Part shown: positions 12,892-13,951 of the stretch, one piece after another
Position numbering within the stretch: position 1 is the first letter of the stretch
Layout: every line of letters begins with the position of its first letter
Assembly: GCA_903844785.1 (NCBI GenBank)
Contig: CAIMVB010000098.1
Location: 1 to 13,951, forward strand
Source of the DNA: an uncultured Rhodospirillales bacterium
Lineage (GTDB): Bacteria > Pseudomonadota > Alphaproteobacteria > Acetobacterales > Acetobacteraceae
DNA length: 13,951 nucleotides
Direction of reading: 5' to 3'
Program-made: the position numbers and the translations under genes
Notes under the pieces: model-generated
Databases searched by the model: none
Told to the model about the DNA's origin: nothing
Seen by the model: only the letters and a program-made list of their open reading frames with translations

Positions 12892-13951
12892 CAAGGCGCG
12901 ATGTCGTCATTACCGGGATTGGGTTGGTATCTTCCTTGGGTGAAGGGCCTGAAGCCCATTGGGCCGCGCTGAACAATGGCGCCAAGCCGGTGGTGGATGC
13001 GGCAAGCTTCGCGCCATTCCCGGTGCATCCTTTGCCCGTGCTCAGCCTTGATGCGCAAATCCCGAAAAAGGGTGATCAGCGCCAGATGGAACCCTGGCAG
13101 CGGCTTGGCACCTATGCCGCGGGCCTGGCGATAGACCATGCCGGGGCGCGCGGCCTCGTTTCCGATATGCATTTGGTTGTCGCCGCTGGTGGTGGTGAGC
13201 GCGACGTCGCGGTGGATGAGGCGGTGACGGCGGCGCTGACCAGCGCTGCGCCGGAAGCATCCGGCGCGCTGCTGAATGAGAAGTTGGCCACTGAATTGCG
13301 GCCCACACTTTTCCTGGCGCAGCTTTCCAATTTGCTCGCGGGCAATATCTCAATCGTGCATGGCGTGACGGGGTCTTCGCGTACGCTGATGGGCGAAGAA
13401 GAAGCCGCTGCCGACGCCATCCGCATCGCTGCGGCGCGGCTGGCCGAAGGGCGCGGAGAGATTGCGCTGGTGGGTGGCGCTTTCGCGTCTCAGCGTTGGG
13501 ATATGGTGCTGCTCTACGCGCCGGGCGGCGTGCTGTGGCAGGGCGATTACGCGCCGATTTCCGCGCGGGGTGATGCAGGCGGGCTGATGCTCGGCGCCAT
13601 GGCGGCGTTTTTGGTGCTGGAAACAGCGGAACATGCGCAGGCGCGCGGCGCCAAGGCACTCGCGCGGATTGGCGGCATTGCAAGCGATGCGGCGCATCAA
13701 CGCGCGGGCGGTGGCAGTGCGGCGGCGGCGACTGCGCTGTGGCAGGGCATGGCTGGCAGTAGCGCCGGGCTTGGCGTGATTTCCGGCATGACCGGTGTGG
13801 CTGAGGCGCGGATTGAAGAAGAAGCCTTCCTGGCCACGCTTGGCAGCGTGCCGCTGCGACGCAGCGGTTCCGTGCTGGGGCATGGCGTGGAAGCGAGCTT
13901 CCCGGCCAATGTTGCCTTGGCAGCACTCGCGCTTTCGCAAAACGGTTTCTA
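12888..13951 (+). CDS. fabF2XL: FabF2XL-like beta-ketoacyl-ACP synthase homologue lacking the catalytic Cys (runs off the window)
   Basis: The frame stays open from ATG 12888 (ATGA overlap with fabZXL) to the window edge, giving 354 residues of an expected 400 or so. Thiolase-fold landmarks are present: RDVVITGIGLVSSLG at the N-terminus, LVGGAF (194-199), an APISARGDAGGLMLG...FLVLE segment (222-245) like the FabF P-x-D-x-x-R-x-G...VLE element, and GSVLGHGVEA (327-336) like the second active-site His region. However, the nucleophile region reads ISIVHGVTGSSRTLMGEEE, with no Cys; the visible protein has no Cys anywhere. The region of the first His (NAHGT in FabF) reads ISGMTGV. It therefore cannot condense acyl chains by the usual mechanism and may act as a chain-length-factor-like partner of FabF1XL, expected just downstream. 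Synteny with acpXL supports the name. Confidence 0.82.
   Translation, partial: MTRRDVVITGIGLVSSLGEGPEAHWAALNNGAKPVVDAASFAPFPVHPLPVLSLDAQIPKKGDQRQMEPWQRLGTYAAGLAIDHAGARGLVSDMHLVVAAGGGERDVAVDEAVTAALTSAAPEASGALLNEKLATELRPTLFLAQLSNLLAGNISIVHGVTGSSRTLMGEEEAAADAIRIAAARLAEGRGEIALVGGAFASQRWDMVLLYAPGGVLWQGDYAPISARGDAGGLMLGAMAAFLVLETAEHAQARGAKALARIGGIASDAAHQRAGGGSAAAATALWQGMAGSSAGLGVISGMTGVAEARIEEEAFLATLGSVPLRRSGSVLGHGVEASFPANVALAALALSQNGF

Noticed and set aside
13042..13926. Long minus-strand open frame opposite the KS-like gene
   Set aside because: Composition is Arg/Pro/His-rich with no recognisable fold; the plus-strand frame carries all ketosynthase landmarks and joins fabZXL by ATGA.
12888..13951. 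Pseudogene call for the Cys-less KS homologue
   Set aside because: The frame is open for 354 codons, coupled to fabZXL and retains structural motifs; loss of active-site residues without frame decay fits a maintained partner role better.

Overview
The window reads as chromosomal DNA of a GC-rich alphaproteobacterium. The closest fit is the Rhodospirillales/Acetobacteraceae side, judged from the overall style of the proteins, the presence of an AcpXL-type acyl carrier protein, and a short-chain reductase of the PHB type. The genus is inference; no rRNA or other taxonomic marker is present. There are no IS elements, phage genes, tRNAs or CRISPR arrays, and base composition looks even throughout.

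Layout. (1) Positions 1-1317, minus strand: a small ACT-domain protein, pdxA, and the first 20 codons of pdxJ. The last two overlap by a GTGA junction, so the two enzymes that form the pyridoxine 5'-phosphate ring are translationally coupled. (2) Positions 1318-1685: a divergent intergenic region of 368 bp with two strong perfect inverted repeats and no credible gene. (3) Positions 1686-3507, plus strand: acetoacetyl-CoA reductase (phaB type), a protein made of two fused YciI domains, and an AhpD-like CxxC protein joined to it by an ATGA overlap. A strong bidirectional terminator (3516-3543) separates these from the next, convergent block. (4) Positions 3566-8870, minus strand, read right to left: ABC ATPase YbbA, giant FtsX-type permease YbbP, a zinc nucleoside deaminase, a lipoprotein built of two repeats of one beta-rich domain, and a BI-1/YccA membrane protein with its own sigma70-like promoter. 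(5) Positions 8869-12013, plus strand: TesA-like SGNH esterase, back to back with YbbA as in E. coli, then RNA 2',3'-cyclic phosphodiesterase ThpR. A secreted copper-handling set follows: DUF2946 protein, YcnI, an unrecognised small secreted three-cysteine protein, and PCu(A)C chaperone. (6) Positions 12116-13951, plus strand: acpXL, fabZXL and a truncated-by-window fabF2XL-like gene. This is the start of the very-long-chain fatty acid cluster that supplies lipid A in rhizobia and other alphaproteobacteria.

Most of the DNA is conserved housekeeping or envelope biology. The parts most worth a second look are the ketosynthase-like gene at the right edge, which has no cysteine at all and has lost one active-site histidine (chain-length-factor-like); the unknown secreted protein inside the copper set; the ybbA/tesA junction, whose start codons overlap on opposite strands; the double-YciI plus AhpD-like pair; the ACT protein ahead of pdxA; and the hairpin-rich divergent spacer.
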